This document shows positions 25,084 through 33,155 of a stretch of DNA of 64,000 bases, one piece after another (within the stretch, counting starts at the first letter, position 1; the number at the start of each line of letters is the position of its first letter). Under the pieces are notes generated by a model, which had not been told where the DNA came from, did not search any database, and worked only from the letters and a program-made list of their open reading frames with translations. Both the position numbers and the translations under genes were made by a program. The DNA is from Gammaproteobacteria bacterium. Its GTDB lineage: Bacteria; Pseudomonadota; Gammaproteobacteria; Thiohalobacterales; Thiohalobacteraceae. The DNA lies in contig JAHJQQ010000050.1 of the NCBI GenBank assembly GCA_018819175.1, positions 81,029-145,028 on the forward strand, given 5' to 3'.

Positions 25084-26226
25084 TTATTCCCGAATCCCCC
25101 TGAACGCCACCACAAACGCCAACGCACTCACACCTGCCGCAACCACATAGGTCCATTCCGGACCTATCCCCGTCCAGAGATAACCGGCCGCGAGGCTGCC
25201 GACCGCGCCGCCGGCGCCGAAGCTCAAACTGCTGTAGAGCGCCTGACCACGACCTTGATTGCGGCCGACGAAGTATTGGTGGATGAGATGAATGGACACG
25301 GCGTGATACACACCGAAACTGGCCGCATGCAGTGTCTGTGCAAACAGCATGACAACCAGTGAATCGGCCCAGCCAGCGATCAATAGCCAACGCAGCGCGG
25401 TGAGCGCGACACTCACCAGTAATAAGCGGCGTGCGCCAAAGCGTGGTAGCCAGCGGTGCATGACCAGAAATACACCGATCTCGGCGAGCACACCCAACGC
25501 CCAGAGTTGGCCGATGCTGGTGCGGCTGTAACCGTAATCTTCCAGATACAGGGTGAAGAAGGTGTAGTACGGCCCGTGGCTGGCCTGAATCAAAAAACAG
25601 CTCAGCAGCACGGCAAGCACGGAGGGACGTCGCAACACCTGGCGTAACGGCTCGTGCGCCTGTGTTGAAACATCGGCGGCATGATCGGGTACGGTGAGAC
25701 TGGACAACCAGATCAGCGCGAACAGTGCCAGCAACACTATCGGTATCAGACGATGACCGAAACTGTCGAGCAGCAAGCCCAATCCGGCCACGGTACAGAT
25801 GAAACCAATCGATCCCCACAGACGGATGCCGCTGTAGCGGTAGGTGGAATCTCCCAGGTGCGATAACGTGATGGCCTCGAACTGCGGCAGCGAGGCGTTC
25901 CAGAAAAAACTGAAGCCGATCATGATCAGGGCCAGCCACAGATAACTGCTGCCAAGCAGCACGCCCGCGAAGATCAGCAGCGATAACAAAGAGGCAAGAC
26001 GAATGAGGGTGATGCGCCGCCCCGTATGATCGGCGATATAGCCCCACACATTCGGCGCCACCAGCTTGGTCGCCATCAGGATCGCGATCAGCTCACCGAT
26101 GTCGGCGGCGCCGAAACCTTCGCCCTTGAGATACAGACTCCAATAGGGCACCAGCGCGCCGAGCGCCGCGAAATAGAAAAAATAAAAACCGGACAGGCGC
26201 CAGTAAAGGGGCGAAGCAGTTGTCAC
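25084..26226 (-). CDS. MFS transporter, HcaT/YcaD-like
   Basis: This 380-residue protein has about twelve hydrophobic helices. The N-terminus YWRLSGFYFFYFAALGALVP and the loop KLVAPNVWGYIADHTGRR are characteristic of the MFS subgroup that includes the 3-phenylpropionate transporter HcaT. The substrate of family members outside enterics is not known. It starts with GTG at 26226. It is a single gene with a repeat beyond its 3' side and no catabolic genes beside it, so no aromatic substrate can be inferred. Confidence 0.85.
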   Translation of the reverse strand: MTTASPLYWRLSGFYFFYFAALGALVPYWSLYLKGEGFGAADIGELIAILMATKLVAPNVWGYIADHTGRRITLIRLASLLSLLIFAGVLLGSSYLWLALIMIGFSFFWNASLPQFEAITLSHLGDSTYRYSGIRLWGSIGFICTVAGLGLLLDSFGHRLIPIVLLALFALIWLSSLTVPDHAADVSTQAHEPLRQVLRRPSVLAVLLSCFLIQASHGPYYTFFTLYLEDYGYSRTSIGQLWALGVLAEIGVFLVMHRWLPRFGARRLLLVSVALTALRWLLIAGWADSLVVMLFAQTLHAASFGVYHAVSIHLIHQYFVGRNQGRGQALYSSLSFGAGGAVGSLAAGYLWTGIGPEWTYVVAAGVSALAFVVAFRGIRE

Positions 26227-26298
26227 AACAGGAAACCGGATTTATGCATTGGCAGTTTGTGAATGCGACAGGGACACAGTCTACTGAAAAAGCCGCTG

Positions 26299-26535
26299 TC
26301 AGACGTAGCGATTTTCAGCATGTTGTAACGCGCTTAATTCAATTATAAATGCATGCGCATGTGTACTCAGGTCTTGTAAACTGAATGAAGAGCCAGAACC
26401 CGCATAGCTATACAAAAGGCGATGCAGTTCCTGCAAGCAATCAATATCCCAGCTCTCCCCTTGTATCCCCTTCCAGACGACCTTCAGATCACACGCCTTG
26501 CTGGGCAACTCGGCCTCCAGATCACTACCTGTCAT
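26299..26535 (-). CDS. Hpt-like domain protein lacking the phospho-histidine
   Basis: The 78-residue product resembles a histidine phosphotransfer domain: ELHRLLYSYAGSGSSFSLQD aligns with the usual LHRLxHSLAGSGxTFG motif. The residue expected to be the phosphorylated histidine is Tyr42. The protein is also shorter than most Hpt domains (about 100). Its ATG overlaps the 3' end of the response regulator gene by 11 bases, so it is coupled to it. It may be degenerate along with the broken sensor gene upstream, or may bind the receiver without phosphotransfer. Confidence 0.6.
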   Translation of the reverse strand: MTGSDLEAELPSKACDLKVVWKGIQGESWDIDCLQELHRLLYSYAGSGSSFSLQDLSTHAHAFIIELSALQHAENRYV

Positions 26536-26917
26536 TGCGGTTGTCCCAGATACTGCGCACCTTGTCGGCCAAGGTCATCGGATCAAAGGGCTTGGGTATG
26601 ACATCAATAGCACCCAGACTCAAATAATGAGCCACCTCCTGCGGCTGAACTTTAGCCGTCATAAACACGACCGGTGTCGTTGTGCAGACAGCTGTTTTAC
26701 GTAACTCGGCTAATGTGGTCGGGCCATCCATTCCGGGCATCATGACATCCAGCAGGATAAGATCCGGTGTATAGTTGGCGATTTTGCTCAACGCTTCGTT
26801 ACCCGAGCTGCAAACTTCCACGTTGAAGCCGCCGAGATGCTCAAGCGCCAAGCGTGCCACGGCCTGGATGTCAGGCTCATCTTCAACATAGAGGATGTGT
26901 TCCAATTGCTGACCCAT
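26525..26917 (-). CDS. Single-domain response regulator (CheY-like)
   Basis: This is a stand-alone receiver of 130 residues. The acidic pocket is E12/D13, the phospho-acceptor is D57 in LILLDVMMPGMDG, the switch threonine is T87 in FMTAK, and the lysine is K109 in VIPKPFDP. All signature residues are intact and there is no output domain. The ATG at 26917 follows GGGAG at good distance; the frame also permits TTG at 26926. It lies directly downstream of a broken sensor-kinase remnant and upstream of an Hpt-like gene, so it has lost its obvious cognate kinase. Confidence 0.9.
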   Translation of the reverse strand: MGQQLEHILYVEDEPDIQAVARLALEHLGGFNVEVCSSGNEALSKIANYTPDLILLDVMMPGMDGPTTLAELRKTAVCTTTPVVFMTAKVQPQEVAHYLSLGAIDVIPKPFDPMTLADKVRSIWDNRNDR

Positions 26918-27005
26918 ACCATTCAACTCCCTATCTTCATAACGTATTCAAGCTCAACCGGCTGTATCAGCAGCACCTATCGAGCATGACAGTATCTGCC
27001 GTATC

Positions 27006-27373
27006 TTATTCAACAATACTGGTAGCCGACTTAACCATAGCTGCCGCCAAAGATTTAGCCGAAGCTATGGTCACATCCTTAGCTGAGAATACCACTACCG
27101 GCGACGTCACGCCGTGCGTATCCAATAACTCCAACAATCCAGAACCATTGCCGTCGGGCGTTATGGGAAATCAACGAAGGCGGCAGTGAAGGAAAGGTAT
27201 TCTGAATAAAATGACGAGGTCACCAAGCATGATAACCATTGAGTAAATCGGTACCGATAAAGGCGCAGCCGACAAACAGGAAAGGTGTCTGTTGCACTGT
27301 AGAAACGTGTTAGCGAAAGCGCACCGACTACGAGTGCTAACAGGGTCGCAGCAACCTCCATGTGTAACTGCAT
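27006..27373 (-). pseudogene. Remnant of a membrane-sensor hybrid histidine kinase
   Basis: Three reading frames together give one recognisable protein. It begins MEVAATLLALVVGALSLTRF from ATG 27361 (ATG 27373 is upstream in frame). It shifts to FLFVGCAFIGTDLLNGYHA, then back to LVTSSFYSEY; this resembles the first helices of MASE-type membrane sensor domains. It then jumps to the end of a receiver domain: TPDGNGSGLLELLDTHGVTS, PVVVFSAKDV, then AAAMVKSATSIVE and a TAA at 27008-27006. The middle, including the kinase core, is missing. It lies directly upstream of the intact response regulator, as a hybrid kinase would. I see nothing convincing in the 205 bases up to aroC. Confidence 0.7.
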
Positions 27374-27578
27374 GCTGCCTTGCCTGGCAACCCCGCGGGC
27401 ACCATGAAGCCATTACTCAAACTCCGTGTCGTGGCCACACAGGCCTCTATGCGCCAACGCGCCATAGGCGGCAGTTTTCTATACCCGGCAGGCATCAATT
27501 GCATGCCGCTTCCAAGTCAGGCTAAGGCAAGCAATGCGCCTGTCAAAATGACTCTAGACACATGGTTTTGACAGATAT

Positions 27579-28679
27579 TCACTCGATGCTGGCGGGGATG
27601 ATGGGGGTGATAGATTGGACATCGAGATTCTGAGCACGATGCCGCAGCAAATGATCCATCAGCACAATGGCCAGCATGGCTTCGGCAATCGGCGTTGCGC
27701 GGATACCGACACAGGGGTCGTGACGACCATGCGTGACGACCTCGACCGGTTCGCCGGTCAGATTCACTGAACGCCCCGGCAGACGAATACTGGACGTGGG
27801 CTTGAGCGCGATGTGCGCAACAATATCCTGGCCTGAAGAAATACCGCCCAGAATGCCGCCGGCATTGTTGCTCAGAAAACCTTCAGGCGTGATCTCATCA
27901 CGGTGCTCGGTGCCCTTCTGCTCCACGCAGGCGAAACCGGCACCGATCTCGACACCCTTCACCGCATTGATGCTCATCAATGCATGCGCGATGTCGGCAT
28001 CCAGCCTGTCGAAAATCGGCTCTCCCAGCCCGGGCGGCATACCGCTGGCCACGACGGTGACGCGCGCGCCGACCGAGTCGCCGGATTTACGCAAGGCATC
28101 CATATAGGTTTCCAGCCCGGCAACCATCGCGGCATCCGGCCAGAAGAATGGGTTGGTTTCGACGACCGACCAATCAAACGTGGCCGGACGATTCGGGCCA
28201 AGCTGTGAGAGATAGCCGCGGATCCGCACGCCGACTCGTTCGGCCAGATATTTCTTCGCAATGGCACCCGCCGCCACGCGCATGGCTGTCTCGCGCGCCG
28301 AGGAACGCCCGCCACCGCGGTAATCGCGGAAGCCATATTTCTGCTGATAGGTGTAGTCGGCATGACCCGGCCGGAACCGGTCCATGATGTTGGAATAGTC
28401 CTTCGACCGTTGATCGGTATTGTGGATGATCAGTGCAATCGGGGCGCCGGTGGTCCGTCCCTCGAAGACTCCGGACAGGATCTGCACCGCATCGTCCTCG
28501 CGGCGCTGGGTGGTGTGGCGACTTTGGCCCGGTTTGCGGCGGTCCAGATCATGCTGCAGATCGGCCTCCGAGAGGGCCAGCCCGGGTGGGCAGCCGTCCA
28601 CAATACAGCCGATGGCCGGGCCGTGACTTTCGCCAAACGACGTAACCGTAAAGAGTTTTCCGAAGCTATTCCCAGACAT
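27579..28679 (-). CDS. aroC: Chorismate synthase
   Basis: AroC removes phosphate from EPSP to give chorismate, using reduced FMN. The N-terminus MSGNSFGKLFTVTSFGESHG is diagnostic. RGGGRSSARETAMRVAAGA and the C-terminal RHDPCVGIRATPIAEAM motif are present. Length 366 is typical. It supplies chorismate for the trp genes at 11.8-14.5 kb, though it is not in the same operon. Confidence 0.97.
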   Translation of the reverse strand: MSGNSFGKLFTVTSFGESHGPAIGCIVDGCPPGLALSEADLQHDLDRRKPGQSRHTTQRREDDAVQILSGVFEGRTTGAPIALIIHNTDQRSKDYSNIMDRFRPGHADYTYQQKYGFRDYRGGGRSSARETAMRVAAGAIAKKYLAERVGVRIRGYLSQLGPNRPATFDWSVVETNPFFWPDAAMVAGLETYMDALRKSGDSVGARVTVVASGMPPGLGEPIFDRLDADIAHALMSINAVKGVEIGAGFACVEQKGTEHRDEITPEGFLSNNAGGILGGISSGQDIVAHIALKPTSSIRLPGRSVNLTGEPVEVVTHGRHDPCVGIRATPIAEAMLAIVLMDHLLRHRAQNLDVQSITPIIPASIE

Positions 28680-28847
28680 GGCGGCTATTGTATCCGGTTA
28701 ATCGAGCCTCGTCGCCACTCCCGAAAGAGATGCCGTCAAGAAAACGGCGGTAACGCCGCTAGACCAACCAAAGGGGAACACAGAGCCCCGGCCAGGACTA
28801 CCTCGAGAACATGGCCAATCACTAGTGAGATAAATGAGGGTAAACAC

Positions 28848-29048
28848 GTGAACCGCAGAAACAGCCAGTTTGGTCCCAAGATCGGCAACTACATGGGCAA
28901 GCCCATTTTCGAAACCATCAGCCGCCCGGAAGGCACCTATGTCTTCGACCGCATCGCCGCCTATGCCGACGATGGTTATCCCTTGGATCAGTTAAGCAAG
29001 AACGAGGTACTGATTCCGGAAGGTCTGATCTACCGCCATCGCGCATAA
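28848..29048 (+). CDS. Conserved small protein of unknown function
   Basis: The GTG at 28848 lies seven bases after GAGGG and opens a 66-codon gene. The product starts MNRRNSQFGPKIGNYMGKPI, is hydrophilic and slightly basic, and ends PEGLIYRHRA. It has no signal peptide or membrane helix. The frame continues far upstream, but that part overlaps aroC antisense and is not credible. The 168-base leader has several small hairpins (for example GGCG/CGCC near 28750). I do not know a function. Confidence 0.65.
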   Translation: MNRRNSQFGPKIGNYMGKPIFETISRPEGTYVFDRIAAYADDGYPLDQLSKNEVLIPEGLIYRHRA

Positions 29049-29065
29049 GCCAGTAGTTATATAAG

Positions 29066-29096
29066 GTCGGACTCAGCGGCACAGCCGCGGTCCGAC
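29066..29096. terminator. Stem-loop between convergent genes
   Basis: GTCGGAC at 29066-29072 pairs with GTCCGAC at 29090-29096, and GCGGC/GCCGC extends the helix inside. It lies between the small 66-residue gene and hemN, whose 3' ends face each other. No T-run follows, so it is a candidate terminator or transcript-end protector. Confidence 0.5.
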
Positions 29097-29126
29097 GCGG
29101 CCACAGCCATCCGTGCTGGTAAGTCG

Positions 29127-30515
29127 CTAGATCACCTTGGAAAAACGCTGTTCTGCACCACCACTCAAATAGCGGTCGAATTGCATACAGATATTGCGGA
29201 TCAGTAAGCGCCCGCGCGGTTGCACGCGTAACCTGCGATCTTCCAATTCCAGCAGCCCATCCGCGGCAAAACCTTCCAGTGCCCGCAGCGCATCAGCAAA
29301 GTAGGCTGTGAAATCTATATTGAATTCTGTCTCGATCGCGGCGAAATCCAATTCGAAATTACAGATCAATCGCGTTATCACCTCACGACGCAGCACATCA
29401 TCCGCATTCAACTCCACGCCTCGAAACACGGCCAGCTCACCGCTATCGATGCGCGCGGCATAGTCATCCAGTGTCTTCAGATTCTGGCTATAACTGTTAC
29501 CCACCTTGCTGATGGCGGTAGCGCCCATGGCCACCAGATCGCAGTCGGCATGGGTCGAATAGCCCTGGAAATTCCGATACAGCGTGCCTTGGCGTTGCGC
29601 CACCGCGAGCTCATCGTCCGGCCGCGCGAAATGATCCATGCCGATATACAGATAACCGGCTTGAGTCAGTCGCTCGATGGTCAGCTCCAGAATAGCCAGC
29701 TTATCTTCCGCCGAGGGCAGCAACGACTCATCGATCTGGCGTTGAGTCTTGAACAGTTGCGGCAGATGCGCGTAATTGAATACCGACAAGCGATCCGGTC
29801 CGGCCGCAATCACCTTGTCGAGTGTCACCATGAAACGCTCAACGGTCTGCAGGGGCAAACCATAGATCAGATCGACACTGACCGATTTGAAACCTTCGGC
29901 ACGCGCGGCATCCAGCACGGCCCAGGTCTGCGCTTCGGTTTGGATACGGTTGACCGCCTTCTGCACATCGGGATCGAAATCCTGCACGCCCAGACTCAGC
30001 CGATTGAACCCCAGAGACCGCAGCACGGCGATGGTCCCGGCATCGGCCTCACGGGGATCGATCTCAATGGAATATTCGCCGCTGTCGTCATTGCGCAACT
30101 GGAAATGCTCGCCCGTCACACGCATCAGGTCACGCATCTGCTCCGCGCTGAGAAAGGTCGGTGTGCCACCGCCCCAGTGCAGCTGATCAACGGGACGATT
30201 GCGGTCGAACAACGCGCCTTGCAGTTCAATCTCACGGAACAGCTGTTCGAGATAAGGGATCGCCCGTTTGCGATTCTTGGTGATGACCTTGTTGCAGGCG
30301 CAATAGAAACAGACGGTGTCGCAGAACGGGATATGAAAATACAACGACAACGGCGCGGCTTGAGCGCCGGTGTTGGTTGCCTGAGCAATCTCACGATAAC
30401 GCGCGGCAGTGAAGGCCTCGGTAAACTGTACCGCGGTCGGATAGGAGGTATAGCGCGGTCCGCTGGCGTCATAGCGACGGATCAGTTCCGGATCGAATTC
30501 AAGGGTCTGATACAT
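29127..30515 (-). CDS. hemN: Oxygen-independent coproporphyrinogen III oxidase
   Basis: HemN is a radical SAM enzyme that decarboxylates coproporphyrinogen III to protoporphyrinogen IX without oxygen. The cluster motif is PFCDTVCFYCACNKV (CxxxCxxC plus the extra Cys of HemN). ASGPRYTSYPTAVQF at the N-terminus and HWGGGTPTFLS are also diagnostic. At 462 residues it is a true HemN rather than the shorter HemW. An FNR-like site lies 54-67 bases upstream of the ATG, consistent with induction under low oxygen. Confidence 0.96.
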   Translation of the reverse strand: MYQTLEFDPELIRRYDASGPRYTSYPTAVQFTEAFTAARYREIAQATNTGAQAAPLSLYFHIPFCDTVCFYCACNKVITKNRKRAIPYLEQLFREIELQGALFDRNRPVDQLHWGGGTPTFLSAEQMRDLMRVTGEHFQLRNDDSGEYSIEIDPREADAGTIAVLRSLGFNRLSLGVQDFDPDVQKAVNRIQTEAQTWAVLDAARAEGFKSVSVDLIYGLPLQTVERFMVTLDKVIAAGPDRLSVFNYAHLPQLFKTQRQIDESLLPSAEDKLAILELTIERLTQAGYLYIGMDHFARPDDELAVAQRQGTLYRNFQGYSTHADCDLVAMGATAISKVGNSYSQNLKTLDDYAARIDSGELAVFRGVELNADDVLRREVITRLICNFELDFAAIETEFNIDFTAYFADALRALEGFAADGLLELEDRRLRVQPRGRLLIRNICMQFDRYLSGGAEQRFSKVI

Positions 30516-30568
30516 ACGCGCCTCATCTGATGTAGTCCGCAGAGTAGAATCCTGGCGGCGGCTGCGCG

Positions 30569-30582
30569 ATGACTTAGGTCAA
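30569..30582 (-). promoter_or_regulatory. Candidate FNR/ANR box upstream of hemN
   Basis: The minus strand reads TTGACCTAAGTCAT, an inverted-repeat match to the FNR/ANR consensus TTGATnnnnATCAA with three deviations. It is centred about 60 bases upstream of the hemN start codon, a position suited to an activating site near -41.5. hemN is a classical FNR/ANR target. The match is partial. Confidence 0.45.
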
Positions 30583-30604
30583 TTTTGCCCGCCCTGTACC
30601 CCGC

Positions 30605-30928
30605 TTATGAATCCTCACCATCGACATTCAATCCCATCCGATGGGTGGCGTTAATCACCCGCAACAGATATTTGAACGGCAATATCCGATCATCCTGCGC
30701 CTCCACGACGCGCATAAACGGCAGGTCACTATTATTGAATTGATAGCGCCCTTCCAGCATGGCCTGTTTGAGACCGCGCACATCCCGATCCAGGTGTCCC
30801 AGAAATTCCACTACCCCACCCATGGACTCCGCGTCGTATTCGGCGGCGGCGCGCAGATCATCAATCTCGAATAACGCCTGATTAATCAATTCAACGTATT
30901 CTTCAGCTGTTTTCGGTCGGCTATCCAT
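30605..30928 (-). CDS. Conserved hypothetical protein, 107 residues
   Basis: This acidic, mostly helical protein starts at ATG 30928 with MDSRPKTAEEYVELINQALF, followed by EIDDLRAAAEYD. There is no signal peptide, membrane segment or cysteine pair. The upstream seven codons of the open frame are unlikely to be used. It follows prmB by 27 bases and is probably cotranscribed with it. I do not recognise a characterised family. Confidence 0.7.
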   Translation of the reverse strand: MDSRPKTAEEYVELINQALFEIDDLRAAAEYDAESMGGVVEFLGHLDRDVRGLKQAMLEGRYQFNNSDLPFMRVVEAQDDRILPFKYLLRVINATHRMGLNVDGEDS

Positions 30929-30955
30929 CGTGCAGATTCTCTCGTGCAAAAGTAA

Positions 30956-31897
30956 TTAAGGAACGGGATCGGCCAGCGCCGCTGCAATAGCGGCCTGGTT
31001 GTCCACCACCTGCTCGGTCGTGAGCAGAAACACACCGTCGCCGCCACGCGCGAATTCCAGCCAAACGAACGGCACCTGCGGCAGAAGTTCCACCAATGCC
31101 TCGGCGCTGTTACCGACTTCGACAATCAGTATGCCGTGCGGATTCAAATGCGCCGGCGCCTCATTCAGAATACGCAGTGCGAAATGCAGCCCATCCCTGC
31201 CGCCAGCCAGCCCCAGTGTCGGCTCCTGTCGGTATTCCAGCGGCAATGCGGCCATATCTTGCGCATCGACGTAGGGCGGATTACTGACGATGATGTCGTA
31301 ACGGCGTTCATCAAGCGCGGAAAACAAATCGGAACGGATCAATGACACCTGATCCGCGAGGTGATGGCGCGCGACATTGCGCTGCGCCACTTCCAATGCA
31401 TCCGGCGAGATATCCGCGGCATCAACATGTGCATGCGGAAAATAATGCGCGCAGACAATGGCGATGCAGCCGCTGCCCGTGCAAAGGTCCAGGATCGAAC
31501 CTACGGCATCGGCTTCCACCCAGGGCGTGAACTGCGCCTCGATCAATTCAGCAATCGGTGAGCGCGGTATCAATACCCGATCATCGACATAGAACGGCAT
31601 GCCGGAAAACCAGGCCTCGCCGATCAGATAGGCTGCCGGTATCCGTTCTTTGAAACGGATACGCAGCAAATCGACAACGGACTGCCGCTCATCGGGTGTC
31701 AATGTGGCATCCAGATAGGCGCCCGGCATATCGATGGGCAGATGCAGCGCATGCATCACCAGCACGGCCGCCTCGTCAATGGCATTGTCGGTGCCGTGTC
31801 CGAACGCGAGCTTATGCTCATTGAAGCGGCTGGCACCCCAGCGGATAAAATCGCGCACGGTGGTCAAAACCTGCAATAGGGTGTCCGGATTATCCAT
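30956..31897 (-). CDS. prmB: 50S ribosomal protein L3 glutamine methyltransferase
   Basis: PrmB methylates the side-chain amide of a glutamine in ribosomal protein L3. The methyltransferase motif I is ILDLCTGSGCIAIVCAHYFP and the catalytic NPPY motif is in IIVSNPPYVDAQDM. The N-terminal helical region (TVRDFIRWGASRFNEHKLAF) separates PrmB from the release-factor enzyme PrmC. Length 313 is normal. It is divergent from the Sco gene across 110 bases. Confidence 0.93.
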   Translation of the reverse strand: MDNPDTLLQVLTTVRDFIRWGASRFNEHKLAFGHGTDNAIDEAAVLVMHALHLPIDMPGAYLDATLTPDERQSVVDLLRIRFKERIPAAYLIGEAWFSGMPFYVDDRVLIPRSPIAELIEAQFTPWVEADAVGSILDLCTGSGCIAIVCAHYFPHAHVDAADISPDALEVAQRNVARHHLADQVSLIRSDLFSALDERRYDIIVSNPPYVDAQDMAALPLEYRQEPTLGLAGGRDGLHFALRILNEAPAHLNPHGILIVEVGNSAEALVELLPQVPFVWLEFARGGDGVFLLTTEQVVDNQAAIAAALADPVP

Positions 31898-32007
31898 CTT
31901 TCAGCCTTATCTGCTGCCTGGAGCGGGGCATTATGATAGCCCATTCTGAAGCGCGGTTCAGGATTTAGGATAGTCGCGTGAGGACAGCTGTGTGATAATG
32001 CCGCGCC

Positions 32008-32673
32008 ATGCATAACTCACCCAAATACTCATGCGACGGTAAGGGATTAACCCTCTGGCTGGTCGCTATTGCCGCACTGATCGGCGGCGTTTTAGCGGCC
32101 AATCAACTGCTGCAACCGCCGGCAGCACCGGTATTAAGTCAAAGCACCACGCGGCTGGTACCCGCGCGGGTACTGCAAGCCTTCGAGCTGATTGATCACA
32201 CCGGCGCGGCATTCAATCTGGAGCGACTGCGTGGCCACTGGAGTTTCCTGTTCTTTGGTTACACCCATTGCCCAGACATCTGCCCCACGACACTCAACAC
32301 GCTCAACGTCTTGGCGCGCACTATTGCCACACTGCCGGAGCCGGCATCGACACCGCAGTATCTGTTCGTTTCCGTAGATCCAGAACGCGATACACCCGAA
32401 CTGCTGGCTAAATTCGTGCCTTACTTCAATCCGACATTCATCGGCGTCACCGGCACAACATCCGCAATCGATATGCTGACCAAACAACTCAGTATCATGC
32501 ATATGAAAATCGAATCGGATCGTCCCGACAATTATCTTGTGGATCACAGCGCAGCACTGCTACTGATCGACCCTCAGGGAAACCTGCACGCCCTGATGTC
32601 ACCGCCGTTCGACACGGACCGCATGACACAGGACTTCCAGAAACTCACAGCGTATTACGAGGCTATTCAATGA
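32008..32673 (+). CDS. SCO1/SenC family copper chaperone
   Basis: This 221-residue protein has one N-terminal membrane anchor (LWLVAIAALIGGVLAANQLL) and a thioredoxin-like domain with the copper site CPDIC in FFGYTHCPDICPTTLNTL, plus the ligand histidine in NYLVDHSAALLLID. Sco proteins deliver copper to, or reduce, the CuA site of cytochrome oxidase on the periplasmic side. A GATAAT sequence nine bases before the ATG could be a -10 box. It overlaps the next gene by ATGA. No oxidase genes are in the window. Confidence 0.92.
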   Translation: MHNSPKYSCDGKGLTLWLVAIAALIGGVLAANQLLQPPAAPVLSQSTTRLVPARVLQAFELIDHTGAAFNLERLRGHWSFLFFGYTHCPDICPTTLNTLNVLARTIATLPEPASTPQYLFVSVDPERDTPELLAKFVPYFNPTFIGVTGTTSAIDMLTKQLSIMHMKIESDRPDNYLVDHSAALLLIDPQGNLHALMSPPFDTDRMTQDFQKLTAYYEAIQ

Positions 32674-33140
32674 AAATCGGCTCATTATCCGCATTCGCAC
32701 TTTTCTGCAGCGTCTGGGCCGCAACAGCCCAGGCCGACGCACTCACTGTCTCGGGCGCCTGGGTACGCGAAGGACCACCCACGACACAGGTGCTGGCAGG
32801 CTATGCACAGATCGCCAATCCAGGCACTCAGGACATCACCATTGTCGGTGCACGCAGCCCGCAATTCGACACCGTGGAAATACATCGGACTGAAATCGTC
32901 GAGGGCATGGCGCGCATGATTGCGCAGCCAGAACTCGTAATCCCCGCCGGTGGCAGCGTGTCGCTAGAACCGGGTGGGCTGCATCTGATGCTGATTCAGG
33001 CGCAGAATCCGCTGGCAAGCGGTGATCATGTCGAAATTCAGCTACAGCTCAATAATGGCACTCAGCTGCGCGTCGATGCCGAGGTGCGTCCCGACCCTGA
33101 TGCGGGTGCTGGGATGGATCACAGCCATCACCACCATTGA
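32670..33140 (+). CDS. PCuAC periplasmic copper chaperone
   Basis: The 156-residue product has a signal peptide (MKIGSLSAFALFCSVWAATA then QADA) and the DUF461/PCuAC fold. Copper ligands H and M appear in VEIHRTEIVEGMARM and PGGLHLMLI, the H(M)x10Mx21HxM pattern. The C-terminus is His-rich (MDHSHHHH) and may bind extra metal. PCuAC proteins carry Cu(I) to CuA of cytochrome oxidase together with Sco, which matches the coupled upstream gene. Confidence 0.92.
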   Translation: MKIGSLSAFALFCSVWAATAQADALTVSGAWVREGPPTTQVLAGYAQIANPGTQDITIVGARSPQFDTVEIHRTEIVEGMARMIAQPELVIPAGGSVSLEPGGLHLMLIQAQNPLASGDHVEIQLQLNNGTQLRVDAEVRPDPDAGAGMDHSHHHH

Positions 33141-33155
33141 TCAGTTGCGCCGTTA

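Noticed and set aside
25061..26047. 328-residue minus-strand frame overlapping the MFS gene
   Set aside because: It is a same-strand shadow in another frame, rich in Arg/Cys/His and with no hydrophobic helices, while the MFS reading is convincing.
27374..27578. Gene between the kinase remnant and aroC
   Set aside because: Short frames exist on both strands but contain stops or no family pattern; I could not support a gene or extend the remnant.
28362..28847. N-terminal extension of the 66-residue protein over aroC
   Set aside because: The upstream part is antisense to aroC and has reversed-coding composition; the GTG at 28848 has a proper ribosome site.
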